25,428 nt of DNA from NCBI GenBank assembly GCA_043774625.1, contig JAYVTG010000067.1, positions 1-25,428 of the forward strand. The letters are read 5' to 3'. Positions within the stretch are counted from its first letter, which is position 1. Each line of letters begins with the position of its first letter. Origin of the DNA: JAAFIP01 sp043774625. GTDB lineage: Bacteria; Pseudomonadota; Gammaproteobacteria; Burkholderiales; Burkholderiaceae_C. This document shows positions 15,082 to 21,944 of this stretch, piece by piece. Under the pieces are notes generated by a model. It made no database searches and was not told the DNA's origin. It was given only the letters and a program-made list of their open reading frames with translations. A program made the position numbers and the translations under genes.

Positions 15082-16377
15082 ATGGCTATCGTAGAAGTAA
15101 AAGTTCCGCAACTGTCCGAATCCGTGGCCGAGGCCACCATGTTGCAATGGAAGAAAAAAGCAGGCGACGCAGTCGCAATCGACGAAATCTTGATCGAGAT
15201 CGAAACCGACAAAGTGGTTTTGGAAGTGCCCGCACCCAGCGCAGGCGTCCTGGTCGAACTGGTGGTGGCCAGCGGTGCTACCGTCTTGGCTGAACAGTTG
15301 ATAGCGCGTATCGACACTGCAGCAGTAGCCAGTGCGTCCGCTCCCGCAGTACCCGTGTCTGGCGCATCGGCTGCTGCACCTGTCGTGGCCAAGGCTTCCG
15401 CACCCGCTGGCGGCTCTATGGCTGGCGTGGCCATGCCAGCGGCTGCCAAGCTGATGGCGGACAACAACTTGGCCGCAGGCTCGGTGGCTGGCAGCGGCAA
15501 AGACGGTCGTGTGACCAAAGGCGACGTACTGGGTGCGGTAGCCAGTGGTGCTACTAATACCGTAGCTGCTCGCGCAGATTCTACGCTGGCTACCGGCATA
15601 ATTCCTACCGGAGCGCCGACCAGGGTGCTGCCCCAGGTAGCTGCGCCTACCGTAGACTTGGAGAACTTGATAAGTGGGCGCCCCGAGCAGCGCGTGCCCA
15701 TGAGCCGCCTGCGCGCCCGCGTTGCCGAGCGCTTGCTGCAATCGCAATCAACCAACGCTATTCTGACCACGTTTAACGAGGTGAACATGGCCCCGGTCAT
15801 GGAAATGCGCAAGCGCTTTCAGGAAAAGTTTGAAAAAGAATACGGCGTCAAACTCGGCTTTATGAGTTTCTTCGTCAAAGCGGTGGTGCATGCACTGAAG
15901 AAATTCCCTGTACTCAACGCCTCGGTGGACGGCAACGACATCGTGTACCACGGCTACTTCGACATCGGCATTGCGGTGGGCAGCCCACGCGGTTTGGTGG
16001 TGCCCATCTTGCGCAACGCAGACCAGATGAGCTTTGCCGACATAGAGAAAAAGATTGCGGAATTCGGCAAGAAAGCCGCAGAAGGCAAGCTCGGTATTGA
16101 AGATATGACCGGTGGCACCTTCTCCATCAGCAACGGCGGCACCTTCGGCTCGATGATGTCCACCCCCATCATCAACCCGCCGCAGTCTGCCATCTTGGGC
16201 GTGCACGCCACCAAAGACCGCGCCGTGGTAGAAGGCGGCGTAGTGGTGGTGCGCCCCATGAACTACTTTGCCATGAGCTACGACCACCGCATCATCGACG
16301 GCCGCGAAGCTGTGCTGGGTTTGGTCGCCATGAAAGAAGCACTGGAAGATCCGGCTCGGTTATTGTTTGATATTTAA
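15082..16377 (+). CDS. sucB: 2-Oxoglutarate dehydrogenase E2 (dihydrolipoyl succinyltransferase)
   Basis: Core of the 2-oxoglutarate dehydrogenase complex: carries the succinyl group on lipoyl-lysine and passes it to CoA. 431 residues. The lipoyl domain (1-80) has Lys44 in ETDKVVLEV. A peripheral subunit-binding domain follows (about 112-152: AKLMADNNL, GSGKDGRVTKGDVL). The catalytic domain starts near 200 (RVPMSRLRARVAERL) and ends with the active-site HRIIDGREAV (HxxxDG). The linker between the last two domains (about 158-176) is made of a dispersed-repeat copy reading VAARADSTLATGII. Being a flexible linker, it probably tolerates the insertion. The 5' gap also holds a repeat copy. Normally lpdA would follow directly; here about 870 bases of other DNA intervene. 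Confidence 0.97.
   Translation: MAIVEVKVPQLSESVAEATMLQWKKKAGDAVAIDEILIEIETDKVVLEVPAPSAGVLVELVVASGATVLAEQLIARIDTAAVASASAPAVPVSGASAAAPVVAKASAPAGGSMAGVAMPAAAKLMADNNLAAGSVAGSGKDGRVTKGDVLGAVASGATNTVAARADSTLATGIIPTGAPTRVLPQVAAPTVDLENLISGRPEQRVPMSRLRARVAERLLQSQSTNAILTTFNEVNMAPVMEMRKRFQEKFEKEYGVKLGFMSFFVKAVVHALKKFPVLNASVDGNDIVYHGYFDIGIAVGSPRGLVVPILRNADQMSFADIEKKIAEFGKKAAEGKLGIEDMTGGTFSISNGGTFGSMMSTPIINPPQSAILGVHATKDRAVVEGGVVVVRPMNYFAMSYDHRIIDGREAVLGLVAMKEALEDPARLLFDI
15555..15612 (+). repeat. Dispersed repeat copy 5, in the SucB linker
   Basis: Core 15563-15590 matches copy 2 in 26 of 28 positions (TAGCTGCTCGCGCA, then GATTCTACGCTGGC) and both continue into CGGCATA. Encodes VAARADSTLATGII (about residues 161-174), in the same frame as copy 2 in EarP. 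Confidence 0.8.
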
Positions 16378-16408
16378 TTAAGTTGGTGATGCGAACGCGG
16401 AGTTCAAT

Positions 16409-16900
16409 ATGAAATTAGTCATCAAATACTTATTGTTGATAGCGACTTTAGTACCTATCAACTCATTTTCGCAGCACTCTCTAGATTTAATTGGTAATTA
16501 CGACGGGGATGTTGGTACTACTCGAATAGCTATGCGTATCGAACGTTCAGATGCCGAGGGTCGATTTATTATGCGGCAAATGATTTCAGAGAAACCGAAG
16601 CTATTTGCTTCAAGAGAAACCTCTGAGCAAGCTCAACAAATGTCCGCTGAGTTTTTGAATCAGATTTTTAGCAAGGCTTCAGCGCCAGAGATATTGCTCA
16701 ATGAAAAAAACGTATCTTGCTTTCATCCACTGCCTCCATCTCCTCCGTTCCCATTTATTTGCCGATTACCGATGAATATTCCCTTCAAGTTCAACGGAGT
16801 CTACGGGCAACTTTATGAATTCAAATCTGCTACTGGAGCCATTTATGTGTTTCCTTTCGTCGATCATTTACGTGCTGTTGATCTAGGCTTTAGTAACTAA
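16409..16900 (+). CDS. Hypothetical exported protein, AT-rich, inserted in the suc operon
   Basis: 163 residues, not recognised. The N-terminus MKLVIKYLLLIATLVPINSF is a clear signal peptide, probably cut near SFSQH. The mature part has two cysteines 16 residues apart (NVSCFHPL ... FICRLPM) that could form a disulfide. Codon use and base composition are clearly more AT-rich than in sucB and lpdA on either side, suggesting recent acquisition. GGAG lies 6 bases before the ATG, and the start is 31 bases after the sucB stop, so it should be translated from the suc transcript. It could be a periplasmic protein of an accessory module; there is no evidence that it is part of 2-oxoglutarate dehydrogenase. 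Confidence 0.65.
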   Translation: MKLVIKYLLLIATLVPINSFSQHSLDLIGNYDGDVGTTRIAMRIERSDAEGRFIMRQMISEKPKLFASRETSEQAQQMSAEFLNQIFSKASAPEILLNEKNVSCFHPLPPSPPFPFICRLPMNIPFKFNGVYGQLYEFKSATGAIYVFPFVDHLRAVDLGFSN

Positions 16901-16905
16901 GCGCA

Positions 16906-17067
16906 ATGAGCCAAGGTGGGCATTCGATACCTGAAAATGTGATTGAGCGACGATTTCATGCGGGCTGGAATAACTTTCAACAGCACTACAAAGCTATGGT
17001 TGATGAATGGTCGCGGATTGATGCGTCGGATAGTAGTTTCAAAATTCTTGATTGGAAAGAGAAATGA
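16906..17067 (+). pseudogene. C-terminal remnant of a zeta-toxin-like P-loop kinase
   Basis: An open frame of 53 codons reads SQGGHSIPENVIERRFHAGW, continues with NNFQQHYKAMVDEW and ends with ILDWKEK. From memory this is the C-terminal end of the zeta-toxin-like ATPase family (COG4185), whose usual tail is QGGH-x-P-x2-VI-x-RRF ... N ... Y ... VD-x-W. The Walker A (GxNGAGKS-type) N-terminus and the rest of the kinase are absent: an in-frame stop lies at 16894-16896, within the end of the preceding gene. No Shine-Dalgarno precedes the ATG at 16906. It is therefore a dead toxin stub. Its stop overlaps the next small ORF by ATGA, the arrangement expected of the original two-gene module. Confidence 0.65.
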
Positions 17068-17249
17068 TGTCTTATGTTCCTGAAAACACACGGCCTATTT
17101 CTGAGGCGAAGAGTGCAGACTTGCGTGGTATTCCCGCAGCTCTGGCTCGCGCTGCAAAGCGCGCGGAAGAGGTTGCGCGGCAAACCAATACCTATTTGGT
17201 CGTTCAGCGAAACGGCCAACTTCTTAAATTGAAAGTGAATGAACTATGA
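17064..17249 (+). CDS. Small helical protein, possible antitoxin of the lost zeta-like toxin
   Basis: 61 residues from ATG 17064 (alternative ATG 17067; a TTG at 17052 extends into the toxin remnant). The middle is a charged helix, ALARAAKRAEEVARQTNT, followed by a short strand pair YLVVQRNGQLLKLKV. Small ORFs with a similar RAA-x-RA-x-E-x-AR-x-T-x-T-x-VV pattern accompany zeta-like ATPases in other proteobacteria, as I recall, so an antitoxin role is plausible but unproven. It overlaps the toxin remnant (ATGA) upstream and the lpdA start (ATGA at 17246-17249) downstream, so it is positioned to be translationally coupled to lpdA. That coupling may be why it has been kept after loss of the toxin. 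Confidence 0.6.
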   Translation: MMSYVPENTRPISEAKSADLRGIPAALARAAKRAEEVARQTNTYLVVQRNGQLLKLKVNEL

Positions 17250-18685
17250 GTAAACAATTCGACGTCATCGTCATCGGTGGTGGCCCAGGTGGCTATGTGG
17301 CTGCTATCCGTGCCGCGCAACTCGGCTTTAATGTGGCTTGTGTTGACGAAGCCAAAAACGCCAAGGGCGCACCTGCACTGGGCGGCACCTGTACCAATGT
17401 GGGTTGCATTCCGTCCAAAGCTTTGCTGCAAAGTTCAGAGCACTATGAGCACGCTGGGCATCATTTTGCAGACCATGGTATTAGTTTGTCTAACCTGACG
17501 GTGGACGTTGCCAAGATGCTTGGGCGCAAAGACACGGTGGTCAAGCAAAACAACGACGGGATTTTGTATTTGTTCAAGAATAACAAGATTACTTTCTTTC
17601 ATGGTCGCGGTTCTTTTGCGAAGGCTCTGCCAGATGGTTATGAGATCAAGGTTGCTGGCGCGGCTGAAGAAGCTATTGTTGGCAAGCAAATCATCATCGC
17701 TACGGGTTCCAATGCGCGGGCCTTGCCGGGCGCACCGTTTGATGAAGACAACATTCTGTCCAATGACGGTGCGCTGCGCATCGGCGCGGTGCCTAAAAAG
17801 ATGGGCGTGATTGGCTCGGGCGTGATTGGCCTGGAGATGGGTTCTGTGTGGCGTCGCCTGGGCGCGGATGTGACGATTCTGGAAGGCTTGCCCACCTTTC
17901 TGGGTGCTGTGGACGAGCAGATTGCCAAAGAAGCGAAGAAGGCATTTGACAAGCAGGGCCTGAAGATTGAGCTGGGCGTGAAGGTGGGCGAGGTCAAAAA
18001 CAGCAAGAAGGGCGTGAATTCTTCAGTTTCTGTGGCCTACACCGCAGCGGATGGCACCGCCAAGACGCTGGATGTGGACAAGCTCATCATCTCGATCGGT
18101 CGCACGGCCAACACCATCGGTCTGAATGGCGATGCTGTGGGCCTCAAACTGGACGAGCGCGGCATGGTCGTGGTGGACGATGCATGCAAAACCAACCTGC
18201 CGGGCGTGTGGGCGGTGGGCGACGTGGTGCGCGGCCCCATGCTGGCACACAAGGCAGAAGAAGAGGGCGTGGCTGTGGCCGAGCGCATAGCGGGCCAGCA
18301 CGGGCACGTCAATTTCAACACCATTCCTTGGGTGATTTACACGTCACCAGAGATTGCCTGGGTAGGGCAAACCGAGCAGCAGCTCAAGGCGTCTGGTCGT
18401 GCCTACAAGGCAGGTACTTTTCCGTTTTTAGCTAACGGTAGAGCACGTGCGCTGGGTGACACCACGGGCATGGTGAAGATGCTGGCCGACGCGACAACGG
18501 ATGAAGTACTGGGTGTACACATCGTTGGTCCACAAGCCAGTGAGCTGATTGCCGAGGCCGTGATGGCGATGGAGTTTAGAGCCAGCAGCGAAGACATTGC
18601 CCGCATTTGCCATGCGCATCCGTCCTTGTCGGAGTCTATGAAGGAGGCGGCTTTGGCGGTGGATAAACGGACTTTGAATTTTTAA
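17246..18685 (+). CDS. lpdA: Dihydrolipoyl dehydrogenase (E3)
   Basis: FAD flavoprotein that reoxidises the dihydrolipoyl arm of E2 and passes electrons to NAD. 479 residues. GGGPGGYVAA (11-20) binds FAD; the redox disulfide is Cys49 and Cys54 in GGTCTNVGCIPSK; a second Rossmann motif GSGVIGLEMGSVWRRLGA binds NAD; GVWAVGDVVRGPML closes the FAD site; and HAHPSLSE (His458, Glu463) is the catalytic dyad from the partner subunit. The start overlaps the preceding 61-codon ORF by ATGA, with no strong Shine-Dalgarno of its own, so it probably depends on translation of that acquired ORF. It completes the 2-oxoglutarate dehydrogenase operon; a large inverted repeat follows. Confidence 0.97.
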   Translation: MSKQFDVIVIGGGPGGYVAAIRAAQLGFNVACVDEAKNAKGAPALGGTCTNVGCIPSKALLQSSEHYEHAGHHFADHGISLSNLTVDVAKMLGRKDTVVKQNNDGILYLFKNNKITFFHGRGSFAKALPDGYEIKVAGAAEEAIVGKQIIIATGSNARALPGAPFDEDNILSNDGALRIGAVPKKMGVIGSGVIGLEMGSVWRRLGADVTILEGLPTFLGAVDEQIAKEAKKAFDKQGLKIELGVKVGEVKNSKKGVNSSVSVAYTAADGTAKTLDVDKLIISIGRTANTIGLNGDAVGLKLDERGMVVVDDACKTNLPGVWAVGDVVRGPMLAHKAEEEGVAVAERIAGQHGHVNFNTIPWVIYTSPEIAWVGQTEQQLKASGRAYKAGTFPFLANGRARALGDTTGMVKMLADATTDEVLGVHIVGPQASELIAEAVMAMEFRASSEDIARICHAHPSLSESMKEAALAVDKRTLNF

Positions 18686-18709
18686 GCGGTAGGTTTGAAG
18701 TCAAAAATA

Positions 18710-18875
18710 CCGAACGCTAAAGACGCGAAAGTTACGCAAAAAACGCGAAAAAATACCAAAAACCAAATAGTGCTTAATATTAAAGCGCAGGGGTTTGATG
18801 GTCAGTATTTAATTTTGGTTTTTATTCTGTCTTCTTTCGCGGTTTTTGCGTAACTTTCGCGTCTTTAGCGTTCGG
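18710..18875. repeat. Large inverted repeat (41-bp arms) between lpdA and zapE
   Basis: The arms at 18710-18750 and 18835-18875 are complementary at 40 of 41 positions (left arm starts CCGAACGCTAAAGACGCGAA). Inside them, a second pairing (AAAAACCAAA with TTTGGTTTTT) extends the hairpin toward an AT-rich centre of about 84 bases. No ORF lies inside. The near-perfect arms and non-coding centre resemble a small non-autonomous mobile element, or a very large structured terminator/RNA. Similar AACGC-AAAGACGC repeats occur widely in bacterial intergenic DNA, from memory. Confidence 0.85.
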
Positions 18876-18909
18876 CTGTTCTTGTATTCATGAATTAAAA
18901 ATTCCACTA

Positions 18910-20007
18910 ATGACCGTCACCACCCAATACCAACAAGAACTAGCGCAGCGTGGTTACACCAGCGATCCCGCTCAGTTGCGCGCCGTGGACGAACTGGAGC
19001 GTTGTGCTGATGAGTGGGCAGATTACAAAGGCCAGCGTTCCAACACGATCAAGAAGCTTATCAACCGGCCCGACATTCCCATGGGTGTATACATGCACGG
19101 CGGAGTAGGGCGCGGCAAGAGCTTTTTGATGGACTGCTTTTACAACGCCGTGCCCATCGTGCGCAAAACGCGTTTGCATTTTCACGAATTTATGCGCGAA
19201 GTGCACCGCGAGCTGGCCGACCTGCAAGGCACCGTCAACCCGCTGGACGAGTTAGGCAAGCGCATGGCCAAGCGTTACAGGTTGGTGTGTTTTGACGAAT
19301 TCCACGTGGCCGACATTACCGACGCGATGATTCTGCATCGCTTGCTGGACGCGATGTTCCACAACGGCATTGGCATGGTCACTACCAGCAACTTCAAGCC
19401 TGACGACCTGTACCCCAACGGCCTGCACCGCTCGCGCATTTTGCCTGCTATTGAACTGCTAAAGCAGAACATGACCGTGATCAGCGTAGACAACGGCACA
19501 GACTACCGTCGACGCACCTTTGAAAAGGTCAAGCTGTACCACTGCCCGCTGGGAGAAGAGGCGGACCAGGCGATGCAGGAAGCCTTTAACCAGCTGGCTG
19601 AAGCCAAAGACGAAGACCCGGTGCTGCACATAGAAGCGCGTGAAATTCGTAGCAAACGGCGTGCCGGTGGCGTAGTGTGGTTCGACTTCAAAGAGCTGTG
19701 CGGTGGACCACGCAGCATGAACGATTATCTGGAACTGGCCACCCAGTTTCACGCCGTGTTGCTCAGCAACGTTCCGCAAATGTTTATACGGCAAGCGTCT
19801 GAGGCAAGGCGCTTTACCTGGCTGGTGGACGTGCTGTATGACCGGCGCGTCAAGCTCATCATGTCGGCGGCCGTACTGCCCGAGGCCCTGTACACTGAAG
19901 GCCCGCTGGTGCACGAATTTCCGCGCACAGCGTCGCGCCTGAACGAGATGCAGTCGGCCGAGTTTTTGGCACTGGAACGACGCACGGTTGACACGCGCTT
20001 AACCTGA
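18910..20007 (+). CDS. zapE: Cell division protein ZapE (AFG1-like ATPase)
   Basis: Cytoplasmic P-loop ATPase of the AFG1/ZapE family, which in E. coli acts on the FtsZ ring under low oxygen or high temperature. 365 residues. Walker A is GGVGRGKS (64-71), Walker B is LVCFDEFHV with Asp129-Glu130, and TSNFKPDDLYPNGLHR is the family sensor/arginine region. QRNGADYRRR-like DNGTDYRRRTFEK and the C-terminal FTWLVDVLYDRRVKL are further family signatures. It starts 35 bases after the inverted repeat and has no strong Shine-Dalgarno. The position after lpdA is common in Comamonadaceae as I recall, but the repeat probably separates it from the suc transcript. Confidence 0.94.
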   Translation: MTVTTQYQQELAQRGYTSDPAQLRAVDELERCADEWADYKGQRSNTIKKLINRPDIPMGVYMHGGVGRGKSFLMDCFYNAVPIVRKTRLHFHEFMREVHRELADLQGTVNPLDELGKRMAKRYRLVCFDEFHVADITDAMILHRLLDAMFHNGIGMVTTSNFKPDDLYPNGLHRSRILPAIELLKQNMTVISVDNGTDYRRRTFEKVKLYHCPLGEEADQAMQEAFNQLAEAKDEDPVLHIEAREIRSKRRAGGVVWFDFKELCGGPRSMNDYLELATQFHAVLLSNVPQMFIRQASEARRFTWLVDVLYDRRVKLIMSAAVLPEALYTEGPLVHEFPRTASRLNEMQSAEFLALERRTVDTRLT

Positions 20008-20027
20008 GATCTGTTACGCTTGGGTGT

Positions 20028-20777
20028 ATGTTTACGCAGCAGTTTTCACGCCTTCGCCTGTCACAAGCCAGATGCCTGTTTGCTATTATTTTAGTAGCTG
20101 TCTGCGCATATTCCACGATGGTATTGGCACAAAATGCAGATATTTCTACGCCAGCTACCGTTACCGCAACGGCAGACGATTATCAGACCCAGTTGCTGGC
20201 CGAGCGGCAACGCATTGCCGCCGAACGCACCAATGCCGAGGCCGCTTATGCAGACCGGCGTAAAGACTGCTACCAGCGCTTTGCAGTCAATGCCTGTTTG
20301 ACCCAGGCGCGTGACGAGCGCAATGCCCGCGTAGCCGATTTGAAGCGCCAGGAAGTGTCTTTGGACGATGCAGAACGCAAACGCAAAGGCGCAGAAAAAC
20401 TGCAGCGCACCGAAGATAAAACTTCTCCACAAGTGCTGCAAGAAGAGGCCCAGCGACGTGGTCTGGCTCTGCAAGCCGATGCCAACCGCCAGCAGCGCGC
20501 GCAAGACAAAGCTACCAAAGCCGGTGAGACAGCTTCAAACGACACCGCAAGCTCGCCAGCAGCCAGGCAAGAAAAGGTAAGACCCGCTGCCAAAAGCCCA
20601 AAGCGCAGCAATAAAAAAGTGGTAGACCCGTTAGCCAGAAAAGCTGCTACTACAGAGGCAAAGACGCGCTACACCCAACGCCAGCAAGAAGCGACGCAGC
20701 ACCAGGCCGATGTATTGAAAAGACAGCAAGAGAGTAAGAAACCTCTGGCTGCACCTTTGCAGATACCCAGCAATTGA
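20028..20777 (+). CDS. Exported coiled-coil protein, conserved in Burkholderiales, function unknown
   Basis: 249 residues. A signal peptide (h-region FAIILVAVCAYSTMVLA, likely cut at VLA/QNA) is partly encoded by dispersed-repeat copy 6. The mature N-terminal half is a charged helix (LLAERQRIAAERTNAEAAY) with two cysteines flanking a short core, CYQRFAVNACL, probably a disulfide, followed by ARVADLKRQEVSLDDAERKR. I recall this CYQRFAVN-type pattern in hypothetical proteins of related genomes. The C-terminal half is low-complexity, rich in Lys, Gln and Ala. It should be periplasmic. It begins 20 bases after zapE, likely in the same transcript, and converges on the PP2C gene. Confidence 0.75.
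   Translation: MFTQQFSRLRLSQARCLFAIILVAVCAYSTMVLAQNADISTPATVTATADDYQTQLLAERQRIAAERTNAEAAYADRRKDCYQRFAVNACLTQARDERNARVADLKRQEVSLDDAERKRKGAEKLQRTEDKTSPQVLQEEAQRRGLALQADANRQQRAQDKATKAGETASNDTASSPAARQEKVRPAAKSPKRSNKKVVDPLARKAATTEAKTRYTQRQQEATQHQADVLKRQQESKKPLAAPLQIPSN
20081..20130 (+). repeat. Dispersed repeat copy 6, in a signal peptide
   Basis: Core 20095-20122 matches the consensus at 22 of 28 positions, including the unbroken run CGCATATTCCACG; the left flank TGCTATTATTTTAG matches copies 4 and 7. It encodes VAVCAYSTMV (about residues 23-32), in the same frame as copies 2 and 5, and forms the end of the signal peptide hydrophobic core. Confidence 0.75.
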
Positions 20778-20802
20778 TGCGGGGCAGCTAGCCAGTAGCC
20801 CG

Positions 20803-21630
20803 TTAGCGCCCTGCCTGGGCTGCTTTGAGGCTGCTGATAGATGGAATGTCGAGGGGCGCGCGCGTTTGCTCAGCTACCAGCGGTTCCACTTTCACCACAA
20901 TCAGTGACAAGTTGTCGCCCGAGCCACGCGCACGCGAACGGGCCTTGTCAATGAGAAACTCGGTCGCTTCGCGGGGCGACAGGGCTGATAAAACCGAACC
21001 CAGCTCATTGGTGCTGAAGTAATGCCACACCCCGTCACTGCAACACAGCAGCGAGTCGCCTGCGCGCAGGTTGGGAATGTAGTGCACGTCCATCGGTGGG
21101 TCGTCTTCGGTGCCCAGGCAACCCATCAGAATGTTGGACTGCGGGTGCACGTTGGCCTCATCTTCGGTGATCTCGCCTTTGTCCACCAGGGTTTGCACAT
21201 AGCTGTGGTCCATGGTGCGCTTGACGATCTTGTTGCCGTGAAAGTGGTAAATGCGCGAATCACCCGCATGCACCCAGTGGCAGTCGCCCGCAGGGTTGAT
21301 TAAAAAAGCCACAATCGTGCTGTGCGGTTCTTGCTCTGACGATATCGCCGTGAGGCGGATGACAATGTGCGCTTCTTGCACCAGCTGGCGCAACATGGAC
21401 GGCGCATCGTCGAGTTCGGGTGAATAGCGTTCAAACAATTGTTTGGCCGTCATCATCACCTGGTCAGACGCCTTGCGCCCACCGCTACGTCCGCCCATGC
21501 CATCGGCCACCACGGCCAACATGCAGCCCACGGCGCGTGGATGGTTGAGCAACACCACCTGGTCTTGCTGGTATTCGCGGTCGCCTTTGTGCAAACCAGT
21601 GGATGCGGTAATTCTGAAACCCTTGGACAT
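20803..21630 (-). CDS. PP2C-family serine/threonine phosphatase
   Basis: Metal-dependent (PPM) protein phosphatase, 275 residues, cytoplasmic. The motif order is canonical for bacterial Stp/PppA: RITASTGLHKGDREYQQD (metal-binding Asp near 23), VVADGMGG with Asp43-Gly44, WVHAGDSRIYHF, LLCCSDGVWHYFS (about 190-202) and GSGDNLSLIVVKV near the C-terminus. A Ser/Thr kinase partner is not in the window. In related genomes such phosphatases sit near kinases or FHA proteins, here not seen. It diverges from the small YdcH-like gene; TATAAA lies just before the ATG on its strand as a possible -10 element. Confidence 0.92.
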   Translation of the reverse strand: MSKGFRITASTGLHKGDREYQQDQVVLLNHPRAVGCMLAVVADGMGGRSGGRKASDQVMMTAKQLFERYSPELDDAPSMLRQLVQEAHIVIRLTAISSEQEPHSTIVAFLINPAGDCHWVHAGDSRIYHFHGNKIVKRTMDHSYVQTLVDKGEITEDEANVHPQSNILMGCLGTEDDPPMDVHYIPNLRAGDSLLCCSDGVWHYFSTNELGSVLSALSPREATEFLIDKARSRARGSGDNLSLIVVKVEPLVAEQTRAPLDIPSISSLKAAQAGR

Positions 21631-21719
21631 TTTTATACTGCGTCAGATTGGACTAAATTGCTATGAATAGGGGCTGCTTAACTTTACGGTGCAGTGTATT
21701 GCACTTATTATCAGGTGAA

Positions 21720-21944
21720 ATGGATTTTATTGAAAAAGCTGTGGACTCGAACCTGCATTCCCCCGAACGCCGGCTGATAGAGCTGCGCATGGAGCATGCC
21801 GACCTGGACGCGATGATTGACCGCCTGGCCCACGCCACACCGGTGGATGAACTGATGCTACAGCGCATCAAAAAACGCCGCTTGGCCCTGCGTGACCAGA
21901 TCGTCACCCTGGAGCGCCTGCTAGACCCGCAAGAGCCCGCCTGA
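21720..21944 (+). CDS. YdcH/DUF465-like small coiled-coil protein
   Basis: 74 residues, mostly two helices: RRLIELRMEHADLDAMIDRL and LQRIKKRRLALRDQIVTLERLL. The LxxEHxxLDxxIxxL pattern with a following LKKxKLxLKDxI repeat is that of DUF465 (YdcH) proteins, of unknown function. I chose the ATG at 21720, since AGGTG precedes it and the length fits the family; the ATG at 21663 would add a Cys-rich lead unlike the family. Its TGA overlaps the helicase ATG (TGATG), so the two are translationally coupled. Confidence 0.82.
   Translation: MDFIEKAVDSNLHSPERRLIELRMEHADLDAMIDRLAHATPVDELMLQRIKKRRLALRDQIVTLERLLDPQEPA

Noticed and set aside
16378..16420. Possible integron cassette boundary (GTTGGTG, GCGAACGC) before the AT-rich orphan gene
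   Set aside because: No paired attC arms are found and the insert joins lpdA by an ATGA overlap, unlike cassette ends.
21663..21719. Upstream ATG for the YdcH-like gene
   Set aside because: The added 19 residues are Cys-rich and unlike the family, and AGGTG supports the start at 21720.
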